The translations under genes were made by a program, and so were the position numbers. From Coffea arabica (lineage: Eukaryota; Streptophyta; Magnoliopsida; Gentianales; Rubiaceae): 64,000 nt of DNA. This document shows, in pieces, positions 41,955 through 55,417 of the stretch. Numbering within the stretch: the stretch's first letter is position 1; every line of letters begins with the position of its first letter. Under the pieces are notes generated by a model. The model was not told where the DNA came from and did no database searches. It saw only the letters and a list, made by a program, of their open reading frames with translations. The stretch is taken from assembly GCF_036785885.1 (NCBI RefSeq), contig NC_092323.1, positions 7,076,501-7,140,500 on the forward strand. The letters are read 5' to 3'.

Positions 41955-43800
41955 ACCCAAAGAGATTAGTATAAAGCCAGTCGTATTGCTCTATTGATGA
42001 TTTATGATGAAAATTTAGTAGTCATTATTACACTACCCAAAAAAAAAAAAACTTTAGGAGCAAGGCTAGGGCTACCGGTTTTTGAGGTGGGCCCACGAAG
42101 AAATTCTCGTTCTTGATTCTTAGAAAAATTTTTAGGGTTTTGTTGATTCTGTAGTGAGTGTGACATTGATGAGTCCAGTTGGACTGCTTTCCTAATCCCA
42201 AAATCAATCAAAGTAGTAATAGAGACAGTACAGTACTGCCACTAATGAATGGAGTACTACTTACTACTAGTGTATTAGTGAAGGCATGTGGTAAGCCACG
42301 TGATCGGTTTTGTAGTCTTGTCTTCATCACTTCATCTGCCGTTTGCTAGAGCGAGCTTCTGGGAAGTTTTATAGTAACATCATTCATGCTACAGACCACT
42401 CGAATCCTACTAGTACTAATGATCCATCACACCCCATATCCTTCATGTAAATAAAATCGAAGGATGCTTCATTAACATGATTGATTGATTGTTAGTACTC
42501 ACATCCTTAACTAAAAAATTGGACAACCACATGGATTTGTCTCCTACAAATGAACATATATATATATATGTATATATAAACAATTCAATGTATATAGGCA
42601 AGTTTTTTTTTTTAAAACATTTTTAAGAGTCAAACGAAATGCAGGTACTAACTAAGCTCCTTGTCATCATCTGCGTTCATGGTGAGGTTGGTAGCGGAGA
42701 GCAAAAGAAACTACTGTTTGCAACAGCATATACTTAATTAGTATTATGGAACACTAATCACGAAAAATTAGCACCAGAAAGTTCCACCATTATTCCCTTC
42801 CTGTTCTTCTTCTGTGTGCCCTTTTTGTGTGCTTAGCTACTCAAAATTTTGGGGTCAGGGTCAGAGTCGTACACAGATACATGGTACGTATGGATGAGAG
42901 AAGATGGAAAAGTATATGATTGGTCAGGCAAAAATATAAATGGAAAGAAAAAAAAAGTCCATTATCTATCTATGAGGCAAACAAATATGTACTAGTAGCA
43001 CTAGTAGCCATCTTTGGGTTGGTGCTGGCCAAGTATTTCATTATTGAGGCACATGCCATGGACTCCTTTAACTGCTAGAATCCTCACCAACAAACTCCAT
43101 CCTAATTGAATGAACAGTACTGGTACCATAATTGCATCCTTATACATTTTATATTTTTTCCTGGAAAAGGCTGCAATTATTTATTACTATACATATAAAA
43201 TGAGCATCTTGATTGATACCAAGCTGGGGACGGATGCTTCTTTCTATGAATTCCACGCAATTTAAGAGTGTCTCGTATCCTCCTTCACCACAAATGATAA
43301 GTCCTCAAATGTGGAAGGAAAAAGCGATGTAAAAGTGCAAAAAAGGAATGAATGAGGCATCTCTGGCCGTGTTAAATGATAACAAACTCTAAAAGCAGAA
43401 CATTGAACTTGGGTGTTCACAATAAATATGCATATGTATACCTATATATCTATTTAATTTAAACTGCATTCCTGAACTTTTGAAAGAAAAGTGTAGCAGT
43501 GATGCAAGAGGATGGAGTATTGGAGTGTCCCTAATGAAAAGTTACAGAAGAAAATAAAGGCATACATAATAATGCCTCCAATTTCAGAACCAAAATGATT
43601 ACGCCTCGAACGCTTTCTATTAGAATGTCCCTCTCATCCATTTTCGCTATTTATGCCTTAGGGGGAAGTTGGCAACGGATGGCTCATTCCACTTGGATAC
43701 AAAATCTGCAGACGTACGTGCACATTGTTTACTATACACTACTATTCTTAAGGAGATACAATTAAAGTCTCACAAATACCCAAACCCAGAGAAACTTCGT
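41955..43800. other. Gene-poor AT-rich spacer
   Basis: Nothing recognisable as a gene. There is a short TA microsatellite near 42556-42590. Confidence 0.35.
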
Positions 43801-43812
43801 CTGTTTGACGTG

Positions 43813-44315
43813 GGTTGTAATCGAATCCAAGCTGCTCTCGACGAGAGCAACTGGGTCAAAAACTTGACTCATAATCGGGTTGATCTAGTTCGAGTACTTC
43901 GATAAGTCAATCAAGTCGAATTCGAGTATCCAGAAGCAATGTTCGAACGCTCGTCGAGTCTTATCGAACTTTTTAATTTTAATTCATTAATATATTATTA
44001 TTATGAAATTACCGTTATGCCAACAAAAGTGGTTGAATTTACGAAATGTTTCAGGTCGCATGAAAATTTTTGAAGGGCAATAATGTCTTTTCACTCAAAA
44101 TTGTTAATAAAATGAAATTTTCTAACGCGAGCTCGATAAGGCTCGCATTGACTCGGATCCATGTGAGTCGAACTCGAGTTCTGTATGCAATGCATTGAAC
44201 TCGAGTTCCAATAATACTATTCATTCGAACTTGAGCTCGAGTATCCTTCTTGCATCTTGAGTCGAGCTCGAGTATTGCAATATTCGATTTGACTCGATTC
44301 GATTACATCTGTAGT
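43813..44315. repeat. TCGA/GAGCTCG-rich repeat with inverted ends
   Basis: A left sequence TGTAATCGAATCCAAGC and an inverted right sequence TGTAATCGAATCGAGTC bound about 500 bases rich in CGAACTCGAG and GAGCTCGAG motifs. It resembles the dispersed CTCGAG-rich repeats common in plants. A TSD was not found, so the exact ends are uncertain. A related, weaker patch lies at 59090-59350. Confidence 0.45.
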
Positions 44316-47146
44316 TTTAGACATTGCAGATAAAGGATATTTATTACTAGCGTTATAATTAAGAATAAATAATCAGAGTGTACATTTGATAAAACACAGA
44401 AATGTCAATGTGACAGTGTGCCCACTTCATTTATATGGAAGTGATTAATAATTTCACGTCAGTTGTATTTTCGTTATGGCCAAGTTTCTCTAGGTGGATG
44501 GTGGCCAAACATGTTTAGCTGTAATGATGACAAGTTATATATGGTAATGTTCATTAATAGTTATTTGAAGCTTAATACTACTAGCAAGTATGATTATGAC
44601 GTTGATCAGGACGCGAAAAAACATGAATAAAGGAGAGGACAGCTATCGTTTCAAAGGTCGAAAATATATTATTAGTACAAAACTTTGGAATATATATGTG
44701 TGTGTGTGTGGATAGATTTTGGCTAAATCATGGGGTCGGATTGATTCGAGGAGTCCATCTCAATTGGGATCAATCATTTCTTGCGAACAATGACTCCTAA
44801 CGTTTCTCCATTTGAATCCATGGCCAGCCATAGATGGACAGCAATGTGGACCTCCGAGCTTCGCTTGCGCACGACCATTTGGGTGGTAGGAGAAACGCAT
44901 CGTGAGTCCGTGGTGCATGAGAAAACGAAAGGTTGGAACAGTAGATTTTGAGCTATTTAATATGGTCACACCACAAGATTTTCAAGTGCAACAATCGGTG
45001 TTGAACCATGCAATGTGGCATGTTAGGGCACATACATATATATATATATAGGAAGCAGCACTGTAAGCTAGTTGTAGGAAGAGGAGGGTGTTATATCGCT
45101 ATCCATCATTAAGGGCTAACCAGATGGGGGACACATTTTTGGTGCGACATTTCCTCCTTGATTTCAAATCATATATTGTAAACCTGACTCTTCAATTCTA
45201 TAGTTTGCAATTAACACAGAAAAAAAAAATTGAAATATTCCCTGTATTGAAAAAAAAAAAAAAAAACGTAGAATGTCGATTACCAGTTTATTATATGATA
45301 TATTTGCTGGTGATCACCCTTGTTTTTTGTATTAAGAAAGCGTAAACATCCGTTGTTAATATCCAACATCTACCCTAAGTTTTACCATGATAGGAATGAA
45401 ATCCATTTTAGGTTTTCTAAAGATGGTGAATTTGAGGTCCACTCATGTACAAATTATGACATTAAAGAGTAATTACAACTCCTATCACAGCAACAAAAGT
45501 GTAACTTAGTTAAAATGATATTTTACTTGCAACTAAAAGGTTGCAACAGATGAAATTTTACTATTACACCTATCCTAGAATAAATAATAAATAAATAAAA
45601 AAAGATTGGAATAATTTGTGACCTACCGAGTGTATATGCTCCTCTGCTCGTCTATGGTGCTGATAAGATATGGAATCATTAAAAACAACTGTTAATAGCC
45701 AGCAACTTCTCTCATGAATGAGTCGTACCGCTATTAAGTTGACAAGGGACGAAGAGCAGGGAAATCTGGAACATGCCAAATTACTACTAATCGTGAGGCT
45801 TAGGTAGTTTTCTTTTGCAACAAAACTTGTGAAGCTATGGAAATTCAAGGGGACAATCATTCAAGGTTGAAGAATCATTTTATTATTTACTATGTTCCTC
45901 TAGTGGTTCGGTTCAATTCTTTTGCTAGAAAAGATTATGATCTTGACTCTTGTTGGAAGATAAGATCGGCTTTTGGCCATGTGAAAGTGCAACCGCAACT
46001 AATTGAAAGCAGAATCACTTCATCAGCGAAGCTTTTCTTCCAACTTAATCATCGCGTTGCTTCCACTAAACACCTCCAGCTTTCTTTCACTAATTGATCC
46101 ATCATTGTACCTTGATTTCTCACTGGATAATCCAACTTCGTAATCATGAACATTATATTTTCTGGGAGGGCAAAAAAAAAAAAAAAAAAAAACTGTGCCA
46201 AAAAACTCAAGGATGATGAGGAAGAGGCCGCCGTCCATTAACCACTACAAATAAAAAGTAAATATTGCACCGACAGATTTTTAATTCCTGTAACCTCCAT
46301 TTGCCTATGTCATCAACCTCCTAATCCAAATTAGCGCCAAAGGGCTCTGAGGCTTTGATCTGGTGCCGCTAATTTCGAATTGTAGTGGCACACGACAGCT
46401 TTAATTTTGTCAAAGATATTACTTTAGGAGACTGCCGATTGAAAAGGGTTTTGGATTCCTTTGACAAAGACAGCACTGAGATGCTATTCAACCTTTATAT
46501 GATTGATTTATCTTTAAAGACTGAATTAGGAAGCGAATAACTCCAATCAACAAGAGGTTTTTGTACTTAATGTAGTTGGTAATGATTAGGCATCGCACTA
46601 ATTTCCGAATGATTAGAAGCCAGAATAGTCTGCCAGTACCACTAATGAGATGCTACCATAACATGATAAAAGCTGACAACTGCAAAATCCTAGATTATGG
46701 GGATGACAAAGCTCAACCAGTTTTTATGAGTCAATCTTGCAATTTTAAAGTCAAATGGTTACATTATCAAGATCTTGTAGCGTAATAGGTACTGGAGTTT
46801 CTCGATAGATCCAAATTCTTTGCTTCTGATACACATTTCATATTGCTCTATACCATTAAAAGGGCAGGAAAAAAAAAAGAAAAGGGTATTGGTGCACAAT
46901 CCTGGAGAGTCGGCAGACAAATTTGAATTATTGACCCACTTAGTTAGGGAACTCAACTTTCTTCTGCCTCGAAACACAGAAAGTTGGTTAATCCGAAGTC
47001 AACTAATCAGGATTTGCAGAAGCCTTTGGAGTTTTCATGATATCACAGAATCCCAACTTTTATTTTCTTTGCATTGTTTATGATGTCGGTGCTGCTACAA
47101 ATACTAAATTATTATTATTTAACAGCCATATTTGAGAGGTTAAAAT
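44316..47146. other. Gene-poor spacer
   Basis: Several short open frames exist but none shows a domain or convincing splice structure. Poly-A/T tracts lie at 45250, 46170 and elsewhere. Confidence 0.35.
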
Positions 47147-47168
47147 AAAAGAGAGGAAACTAAGCTCT

Positions 47169-47282
47169 AGGCTAAGCTTTTATCCCCGACTAAGAGTCGA
47201 ACTCTGCGGATGCTCCCTGAGTCGAATTCGAATTAGTCTCACTAAGGGTGGGTGGGGACACCGGGTGCTCAAAGCCAAAAAG
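47169..47282 (+). mobile_element. SINE-like insertion with long direct repeats
   Basis: About 114 bases ending in an A-rich tail (AAAGCCAAAAAG) are flanked by 22-base imperfect direct repeats: AAAAGAGAGGAAACTAAGCT at 47147 onward and AAAAGAGAGGAAGCTAAGCG at 47283 onward. Inside are TTCGAATTAGTCTC and GAGTCGAACTCTGC, which resemble box-B sequences. The flanking repeats make a retroposed insertion likely; family unknown. Confidence 0.5.
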
Positions 47283-47304
47283 AAAAGAGAGGAAGCTAAG
47301 CGCT

Positions 47305-48555
47305 GTATCCTTGCAATAAGGAGACTCTAGCTCATCATGCAGCAGGGCATTATATGGCGCTTTTATGCGGCATTTCGGCCACAAGCAAATAGTAGTATCT
47401 GTATTCAGGGAGTAAAAGGTGCAAGAAAACAGCATCAATTCCACCAAAACTTCTTAAAGCTTTTATTAAATGACATAATCTAGTCAAATGCCAAAGATAT
47501 CTATCCATAAGAACCCCCGAGATTTCTAAGAAATGAGGCAGAATACACGAAAGAAGCTCCTCAATGCATTGACTATCAAAGTTTGCATCTTTTGTTAGGA
47601 TTGTTTAGTGCCTATTTATACGGGATCAGCTATTAAAGTCGACTAGTAGCTATTACTCTTCCAGTTGAGCTACAGATTCAAATTAATGCATATTAATCTG
47701 TCTGATTACCACCTAAGACAGCTTATACTACATGGATCAACTAAAAGTTGATGGCTGCTATTTTGATTGGACAGCCAAGATGAGATGCCGTGCACAACCA
47801 GTTCGCTACTTCAATATATAGCCAAGTGAAAACACAAATGCTTGCTTAGCTTTAATTTGTTCAAATTGCAAACAAACGCCTTCAAAACACTTGGTTGCTC
47901 TTAGTAAAATCTAGAAGCATGAACTCGTGCATTTGAGATTTTTTGGGACACATAGCAGAGATTTAAGGAGCATTGCATGTAATCCCGTTCTCAGTACCAG
48001 AACGTAGGAATTTACAACATTGTCAAGGGTTGTAGGACTTAAAAAGAAATACAGTACCATAGAATCGCAATCGAAGCAACTAAAGTTGAGCCATCAAAGA
48101 TGAAAAACTAGGAGAAATAACTTCTTAAGGCAGAACATTTTTTAGATTAGGAGAGAGAGAGAGAGATAAAAGAATAACATAGAAGAAAGCTTGTGCAGCT
48201 GAATTAGCACATCCACAACGATACAAGCAGCAAGTAAAAATAATGTGTTCAAGTCTGGACAAGTTTTTCAATCACACATAAACTTGGCAGTTCAAGCTAC
48301 TTCATTTTTGACGTCGAAATATCCAACTCCACAGTTATTGGAATACATACTATTGCATTTAAAAAGCTTTTCAAGGACAGAGATTCACTTTAACTTATTA
48401 ATCCAACCAAAGCACTGGTAACACCAGAATTGCGCCAACCCACGATCTGCATTCCATCTCAGTATATCCTGTCGATAATGACCTACACCACTTTCGCGTC
48501 TCTCCCTCTTGACTGAGTAGCAGCTAAACCATACTCACCATACCCAAGGCAAGAG
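47305..48555. other. Downstream flank of the Aux/IAA gene
   Basis: No gene is recognised. The right end should contain the Aux/IAA 3' UTR. Confidence 0.35.
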
Positions 48556-51514
48556 CTAGTCCCTGTTCTTGCACTTTTCCACGGACCTGGGAGCTGCAAA
48601 CCAAGTTCAAGATATTTTGGTTCATTAAAATCATCATTTGCTAACTTGAGGAGAAAGATGTACAAGGGAAAGAAAATACTAGGAAAAGGATTTTATTACA
48701 CATTCCCTTGGTAGACATACACACACCCGTTCTATTATTTAGCTTTCTTCGGATTAACTCGCAAGATAGTATTTTACCCAACTAGATTCAGTCTAGACTG
48801 GGTTCAGGTTTATCTTATATGCAATTGAAATTTTAATCCTGTTATTGACCAAAACAAAAGTTGCAATCTTGTTTCACTCTCTTTTAGCACACATCTGTAA
48901 GTATGAAGAGCTGAAAATTAGTTGACAGAACGTACTAACATATAATGCATACCTAATCCAATAGCATCAGAGCCCTTCATAATTTTCAGCTTCCTGCAAG
49001 TTTCAATGAACATTCTGCAATATACCCACCCGTTAGTTAGCAGCATAAAATCAAACAATGAAATCAAAAACAGATCAATGTCATTGACATAAAGTAGATG
49101 CACATAGTTGGACAAGCAAATGCTAATTTAAAATGCATAATTTGCTATCTGCCCAAAAGATCCAAAAGCAGCTGGGAAATCAGCAAGTTTCTTCAAAATA
49201 CAAATCTCTTACACCTGTACAGCGTTCAACTAAAACATAGATTCTACGGGAAAAATAAACTGCTGCTAGCTAAGCAGCTCATATATTATGCTCTAAACCT
49301 ATTTATCATGCTTTAGTTTTTGCAGAATCAAGGAGACCTTCGAATAGATAGCGTCTCTCTATCAGGCCAGGTGTATCTCTTGACTAATATGAATTCGTGA
49401 GGTTGACTATCTCAAATTTGAAGAAAGCAAAGGCTAAGAATTAGATCTTGGAAAATCTGTCATTTTTATTCTAGCATAGAGCAATTGGTGCGGAAGAGAG
49501 AAATGAATAATGTAATCAAGTAAGCAAGTGAAAATAGAACAAGAAAAAAGTCAAAGTCAAAAGGTTTTGCTTATTTTGTACTTTTATATACCACTTGATA
49601 TCACTGGAATATTTTTGACACCTAAACAATAAAACTACATCCCCAGAAAAGAAAAAATGGTTGCAAACTATCCTGATCTGCTAGACGTCAAGTTTAAAGG
49701 ATTTGAAGCCTTGCATAAACTCATGATGGGTAAACTGCCTCAACACATGCCTTCATCTCTTAAAGCGGTAAAGGACTGCTGAAGATACATTTGTCGCTTC
49801 CAGTTTCTAATGTGAGTGAAGCCAATATTGAATGCATCAAGAAAAAGGCCAAGATAAATAGCCAGTAAATGGATACATCCTAGGTTATATTCGAAAGGTT
49901 GAGAAAAGCATTCACAGGCGGCCTTTCTGCCACATCCTTTCACAAAAGCTAGAAACTTTACTATGCCATCTATATGGCTCTATCCTCTATCCATGCATAA
50001 CACAAATGAACAAAAAGTGAAAAGCAACATCATGCTCAGGACAAACAACGTAAAGTTAAGGGTAGTACAGCACAAGCAAGATCTGTAACTAAAGGGAAAA
50101 CTGTTTTTGTAGATCCTTTCAATGTTATACTCATTCCAGGCAGGCTTCCCAAGTTACTTTTAAGAGAGGGGGGGGGGAGGAATGGAAATTCTGCAACATT
50201 TTCGGCCCACTCAGCATCAAAGCTAGCACAGGATGAAGCTGAAAAAAAATTGACATAGGCAAGCAAAACATGTTAAATAAACTGAACTTACTCCCAAGGG
50301 ACGTCTCCCACAAGCATCCAATCACCATCCTTATCCTCATATGTAAGCACATACTCAGATCCATGCAACAAGTCCCTCAACTTGGTCTCACTCAGCATCT
50401 CCTTCCCTGAAACTTCCTCAGCTCCACATTGTCCTAGAAATATTAGACAGCTCAGTTCAAACTTATTGTTTTGATTGCAACATAAACCAGTACAACCAAG
50501 ACATAAAGAGAAGCTCACCTAAGGTAAAACAGCTAAACATCTTCTCTAAAGCAGAGGAAAGTCCTTGATATGCGGAGTAAGTTTTCAGATCCACCTTCCT
50601 CAGATAAGGAGCGCCAGCCATACTGACTTTGACAAAGAGAGCACCTGAACTTGGTTTTCCATCAACTTCATTATTGTTCTTTGATGTGGTAGCAAGTGTA
50701 TTCTTCCTGAATGATCTGATAGGAGGCCAACCAACTACCTGTGCCCTGCAGTGCAAGAACAATATTATTAGACTAAACAGAATCCTTAATTATAACATTA
50801 TTTGTTAGCACAGCGCTTGTTGTTTTCCTTTTCTGTCTGGAGCTCATGAACTTACTTTGCAGCAGGAGCACTGCTGTTGGTCGGTCTATTCATATTGGTC
50901 TGGTTCGATCCATTTGCTACATGTGGCCCCTCAACTGATGGCTTTGATGGGACCTCACTTGGTTCATTACCACATGACCTGCTAGAAAGCACACTTACAC
51001 CAGCTTTGCCGGAAAATTTTCCTTGTCCAATAGATTGATGAGTTTCAGAATTGGAACCAGCAGCAGAAAACATCCAGTTTCTTTCATTGAAGGTTGAAGC
51101 TTTCACAGTTGAATATTCATCAATGGTGTCTGAGAATACTCTTTTGTTTCCAGAAACTACAGACTTATGTATTGAGGAACAGATTCCATCCTTAGATGGA
51201 AGTAAGGGGAACAAGGGCTTCTCATCAAATTTGTCTGAGCTCAGCAGGTTAAGTTCTGATTCCCTTTCCGGGGATTGAGATCCAGGTAGACCGAGCCTCA
51301 AATCTGTAGCCTTAAGATTTAAACTGCTCTTCTTCTCTTTTGACACAGTCGACATAGAAGTACTCTCCTCAGAGGAGGAGTCTGACAGTCCAAGATAATT
51401 CCGTTCTTTCAGTCCCAAACCGTTGTTAGAGACACAGTCAACAGATTTTGAAGAAGCCATTACAGATACATTGCCCTGCCCTTCACCTTCAATACCCAAA
51501 AGCGGTGGAGACAT
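48556..51514 (-). CDS. IAA9: Aux/IAA auxin-response repressor, IAA8/IAA9 type
   Basis: Five exons join in frame to 375 residues: 51514-50856, 50745-50519, 50433-50292, 49014-48953, 48593-48556. Aux/IAA proteins repress auxin-response genes in the nucleus by binding ARFs and recruiting TOPLESS, and are degraded when auxin joins them to TIR1/AFB. Visible domains are the EAR motif in domain I ([10 protein letters not shown], about 71-79), an NLS-like KR pair (SGNKRVF), the degron [12 protein letters not shown] (about 224-235), and the PB1 region. PB1 has the basic face at [14 protein letters not shown] and the acidic [16 protein letters not shown]. The long N-terminus starting MSPPLLG and containing [11 protein letters not shown] marks the IAA8/IAA9 branch. 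The C-terminus ends SVEKCKNRD. All motifs are intact. The choice between IAA8 and IAA9 is not certain. Confidence 0.95.
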
Positions 51515-52736
51515 CAGACAGAAATGTCTTGATTGCCTGTGAACCCGATGCCATCATTCAGTCAGTAACCAAAACATGTCAATAACACAAGCACGATCAA
51601 GCCTTTTCTTTTCAGTAATAAAGCGGAGAGACACATATGCTCTAATCCTATATGGGAAAATTTGTACAAAAAAGAGAAAAAGAAAAAAAGGAGAATGCAA
51701 TGACAAACTGTACGTCTCAGTTTTAGAAGAAAATGGAGCTGCAGCGAAAACATCAAACTTTTTAAGGTGAGCAAAGGCCTACTTTGTCAACGAGAAAAGC
51801 ACATCACATAAACAATTGCAGTTCAAACAAATAGTACAAAATACATGACCAGCATGGCAACTTTGGCAGATCAAAACGAAATGCAGGTTAAAAAAAAAGC
51901 GCGCACACACACACAGTTTTTGCTCTTTGCATGGTATAATTTATTTATCTTCCAGACTTCCAGTTACCTTGACTACGAATTCGAAATATCAAATATGCAA
52001 AAGTTATAGTACCATACATCATAACTCAAGCAAATATCCATCCCAGTTTTAAATTTAGAATTTTGCAAGAGCCAAAAGCTAAAAATTTTTAAGAAAACAA
52101 CAAAAAATGGAACAACCATAAAAGTCCTAAAATATGAACAACTTGAATACCACTAAACATTAATTAAGCTCCTCACCAGACCTCCACTGAATTTAGCCAC
52201 TTGTAAAACATTTCCCACTTATTAAATCCACAAAGTGGGAAACTTTAATGAAGAGAACACATTAAATCATTATTCATTAAGAAAAAAGTTGAGTTGGCAA
52301 AAAGACTGGAGAAGGAAAACATCAAAGCTTGAGCTATAATCTTTTTTTTTTTAAATATGGAGAATTTTACTAAACTACTTAAGAAAAAAGGTGCAGGATC
52401 TCGGCAAGCAACACTAAAATTCATCAAAAGCCAGCTTAATGGAAAGAAAAGTGCACCAGAACCCAGGATAGAACAAGAATGAGTACATACCTGAAACCAA
52501 AAATCTGAGCTTGCAGGTAAAATTACAAGATCACAGGAAGGCACAAAGACCAAAAGGGCTATTTACAAACCTTAAAGTCAGTCAAGCCCACAACCATAAA
52601 ATGCAAAGAACAAAGAAGCTTTAGAGTTTAGAGAGAGAAAGGGTGTGTGTGTGAGAGTGAGAGAGAGTGAGCGAGGTTTGGTATCAGGGACCCTCCATTA
52701 AAACAAGCTCACAGAAGAAAGCAAACAAAAGTGTGC

Positions 52737-52767
<31 letters not shown>

Positions 52768-52800
52768 CTGCGTCCGGCTGGTGGTGTTGAATCAGCCGAG
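51515..52800 (-). promoter_or_regulatory. Aux/IAA 5' UTR intron, GA/CT-rich leader and promoter
   Basis: On the minus strand a TTCACAG acceptor at 51537 lies 22 bases before the ATG, so the leader is probably interrupted by an intron. GA-repeat tracts at about 52630-52672 and 52741-52767 (CT on the coding strand) are typical of plant 5' leaders or core promoters. The upstream leader exon probably starts or ends in this region, but its donor is not certain. Confidence 0.5.
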
Positions 52801-52954
52801 GAACTCGAAGCAGTGAAAACCCACCAAATATTATACAACAGATGGCCGTTGAAGGGTAAAATAGTAATTTAGGAATTGTTATGTTGCTTATTTCAATATT
52901 TCTCTTGGGACTTAACCTAATTCAACACTTAAAAGTAATAAATTCAGAGTTAAT

Positions 52955-53110
52955 GAATGTGTTTGGATAGTTGATTAATTGGAATAATTTTATATAAAAA
53001 TACTACATCACTTTTTAACGTGATTATGTGAGATAAAAAGATAATTAAAAAATATATTGATAAAGAAAATAAATAAAATTTGACAAATAAAATACTATCC
53101 AAATACATCC
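52955..53110. mobile_element. MITE-like inverted repeat
   Basis: The left end GAATGTGTTTGGATAGTTG pairs with the inverted right end GGATGTATTTGGATAGTATT across about 155 AT-rich bases. The interior carries GTGATTATGTGAGATAAAAAG, in parts shared with the relics near 17.5 and 18.3 kb. TSD not resolved. Confidence 0.55.
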
Positions 53111-53114
53111 AATA

Positions 53115-53336
53115 TGTTCAAAACGCGTTTAATAGCTAAAAATAAAATAAAACATCTGAGTAAATTAATTAATTAAGTAGCACTGAATTTTTTAAATAAA
53201 ATTTGTTTCAAAAAATAAATGATAAACTATTCACTTATCACTTAACCTGATATATACTCAATAATTCAATAAATTAACAGATTCAGACTTTATATTTCAA
53301 TTTTCAAAATTAAATTTTATTAAATGCACCCTTGGT
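53115..53336. mobile_element. Degraded Tourist-like MITE
   Basis: Ends AAACGCGTTTAATAGC and, inverted, GGGTGCATTTAATAAAATT enclose AT-rich DNA resembling the element at 24057-24229. It lies directly beside the preceding MITE. Confidence 0.45.
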
Positions 53337-53959
53337 AAAAAGTTGTTAAGGTGTTAAATTTATTTTAAAAAGTAAAGGTAAGTAAAAAAAAATGTATAAA
53401 TATAGAAAAGGATGCTGCATTTGTTAGTGCATGCATTCCATCATACGTTAGCTACGATTCAAGGGATGCCCCCATCGGTTACAAAACTCATTTCTTTTTG
53501 GGGATGAGATGGACGGTTGAGATTCGATGATGGGAGCAATAGGCACTGCCTGACGATGTTATAGACTTATAGGTAGTTACAGGGAATTATTTTCGTAAAA
53601 AGTTAGTAAAGAGGGATTTCCGGTTCTTGCTTTCTGGTTCGAGCGGAAGCCCGCGGGATTACCTTTATATTACTGCAAAATGACTGATGTAGCCTTGCAG
53701 GTGTTTAAAGGACTTTTTAAAGGAGAAATTTTTTTTTTTTTTTATCATCTTATTGGAGAAGGACCATAAATACCAAGACTTATGTCTTAATTGAGAGAGA
53801 TACTATAGAATAGTACGAGAACATCAAGGTTCTACCCCAAAAAAGGACTATAATTTTAAGAAATAGAGGAAAATTCACCTTCCTCTATCTTGAATTCCAA
53901 ACCTTCCATGCATTAAACAGCCGGAAGAATTATACTACAATGTAAGGATTTGGCCCCCT

Positions 53960-53986
53960 CCCCCCCCCCCCCCCCCCCCCCCCCCC
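53960..53986. repeat. Poly-C tract (27 bases)
   Basis: An uninterrupted C run, followed almost at once by an A run. True length may differ because of sequencing or polymerase slippage. Confidence 0.9.
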
Positions 53987-53999
53987 ACGAAAAAAAAAA

Positions 54000-54729
54000 A
54001 GGATATGTAGAAACATGAAGTATTTCTCTCCGGTAATGTTAATATTATTCAAGAGAATTCACATTTCTTTTTAAGATTTCTTTTCAAGAAATGATATCTT
54101 ATTCTTTCTCCATGTTGCGTTCCGAGGGGGGAAAAAATGACATCGAACCACAACGAGACACGATTGACGTAAAAATGAGAAGTTGCCGTAATCACAAGAA
54201 ATGCATGCAGAAAATGCCAAAAAGATTTTTCGGAAATTAGAAGGATCTTCCTTGGTCAACGGAAGGTTGTTATCCTGCATGCGTCGTTTCTTTGCTTCCA
54301 AAGCAAAGATTTGGTTTGGGCGTTGGATAGAAATATTTTCATTCCAAAATCATGTTGACTCTACAGATGATTATTCTTAACACCACAAAACTTGCATCCC
54401 TGGCTTGGTATCGCCGCGTCTTACATTTTCAGATAAATTTATACGACTAAGATGAAAACAAAATTAGGATGATGTAATAAAGTTGGATCTATGCTGGGGC
54501 AGTTTCCGGGACGACGTCGTAGGTTGTTCCCTTGGCACAACAAAAAGATTTGGGTTGAGCGGCGATGGCTACAATTAGAATAATTTTCTACTCAAATTTG
54601 GGTGGTGAATGCAGCAGAGTCAGAGTGGGTCTGAGACCACGCTCCCGCGGCAGCCATGATGGAGACGAAAAAGAGGTAGACAAAAGGAGATTACCATATC
54701 TTCGCTGTAATGATTTTTTTTTTTTTGAA

Positions 54730-54760
<31 letters not shown>

Positions 54761-55260
54761 GAAGAAGGAAAGAAATGAAAGATAAATCCAGAAGGTTTCC
54801 ACTTTTATTTGTCCAGCCAATTGTAAACAGAGGTTATCAATTTCCACATTTCAACTGATCCATGAATGATTGATTGCCCACAAAAGCATGATGCTAAATT
54901 TTGTGATAGGCCACAGATACCCTCAATCCCCATCCCCACGTGGCCGCTTTGATCCCAGTCCCACCACCACTAACTCCGTCACAGCCGTCAATCCGGCTCC
55001 ACTCCCCTCATTCCATTAAGACAGCGTGGGAGGTAGAAGAAGCAAGAAAGCCCGCTTTAGGCGCAGAGGCTTTTCTGCTTTTGTTGTATCATGTCATGTA
55101 TGGGAGGTGCACAGGCTCAGGGGTTATTAATTAGGACTCTATTTCCAAACACGGCAGTAGATATAGCGATACAGCCCCCCATTTCGGTTAAGCTACAGTT
55201 GAAGGGTGCATGAAAATTTTAATTTCTGTCCTTCTAACAGCCCTAAGGATAAATGTGCAA
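54000..55260. other. Gene-poor spacer with TA microsatellite
   Basis: A (TA)n tract sits at about 54730-54757. No open frame shows a domain. Confidence 0.35.
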
Positions 55261-55261
55261 G

Positions 55262-55417
55262 TTAGCGCTGTTTGGAAAGTCATTTTTTATCCAAAAATTT
55301 TTTACATTTTTTACAAACCCATTTTTCAATCACCTTTTCGTCTCAGATACGGTATCATATCGTTATAATGCATTTTTTACGAAAATTTCAGAAAATTACA
55401 ATTCAAACAGGACCTTA
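55262..55417. mobile_element. Tourist-like MITE with TTA TSD
   Basis: The element proper is 55265-55414 (150 bp). The left end GCGCTGTTTGGAAAG and the inverted right end GGTCCTGTTTGAATTG are imperfect TIRs; TTA flanks both sides (55262-55264, 55415-55417). Confidence 0.65.

Noticed and set aside
43669..43905. 78-residue plus-strand open frame
   Set aside because: It runs into the CTCGA-rich repeat and has no recognisable domain or splice context.
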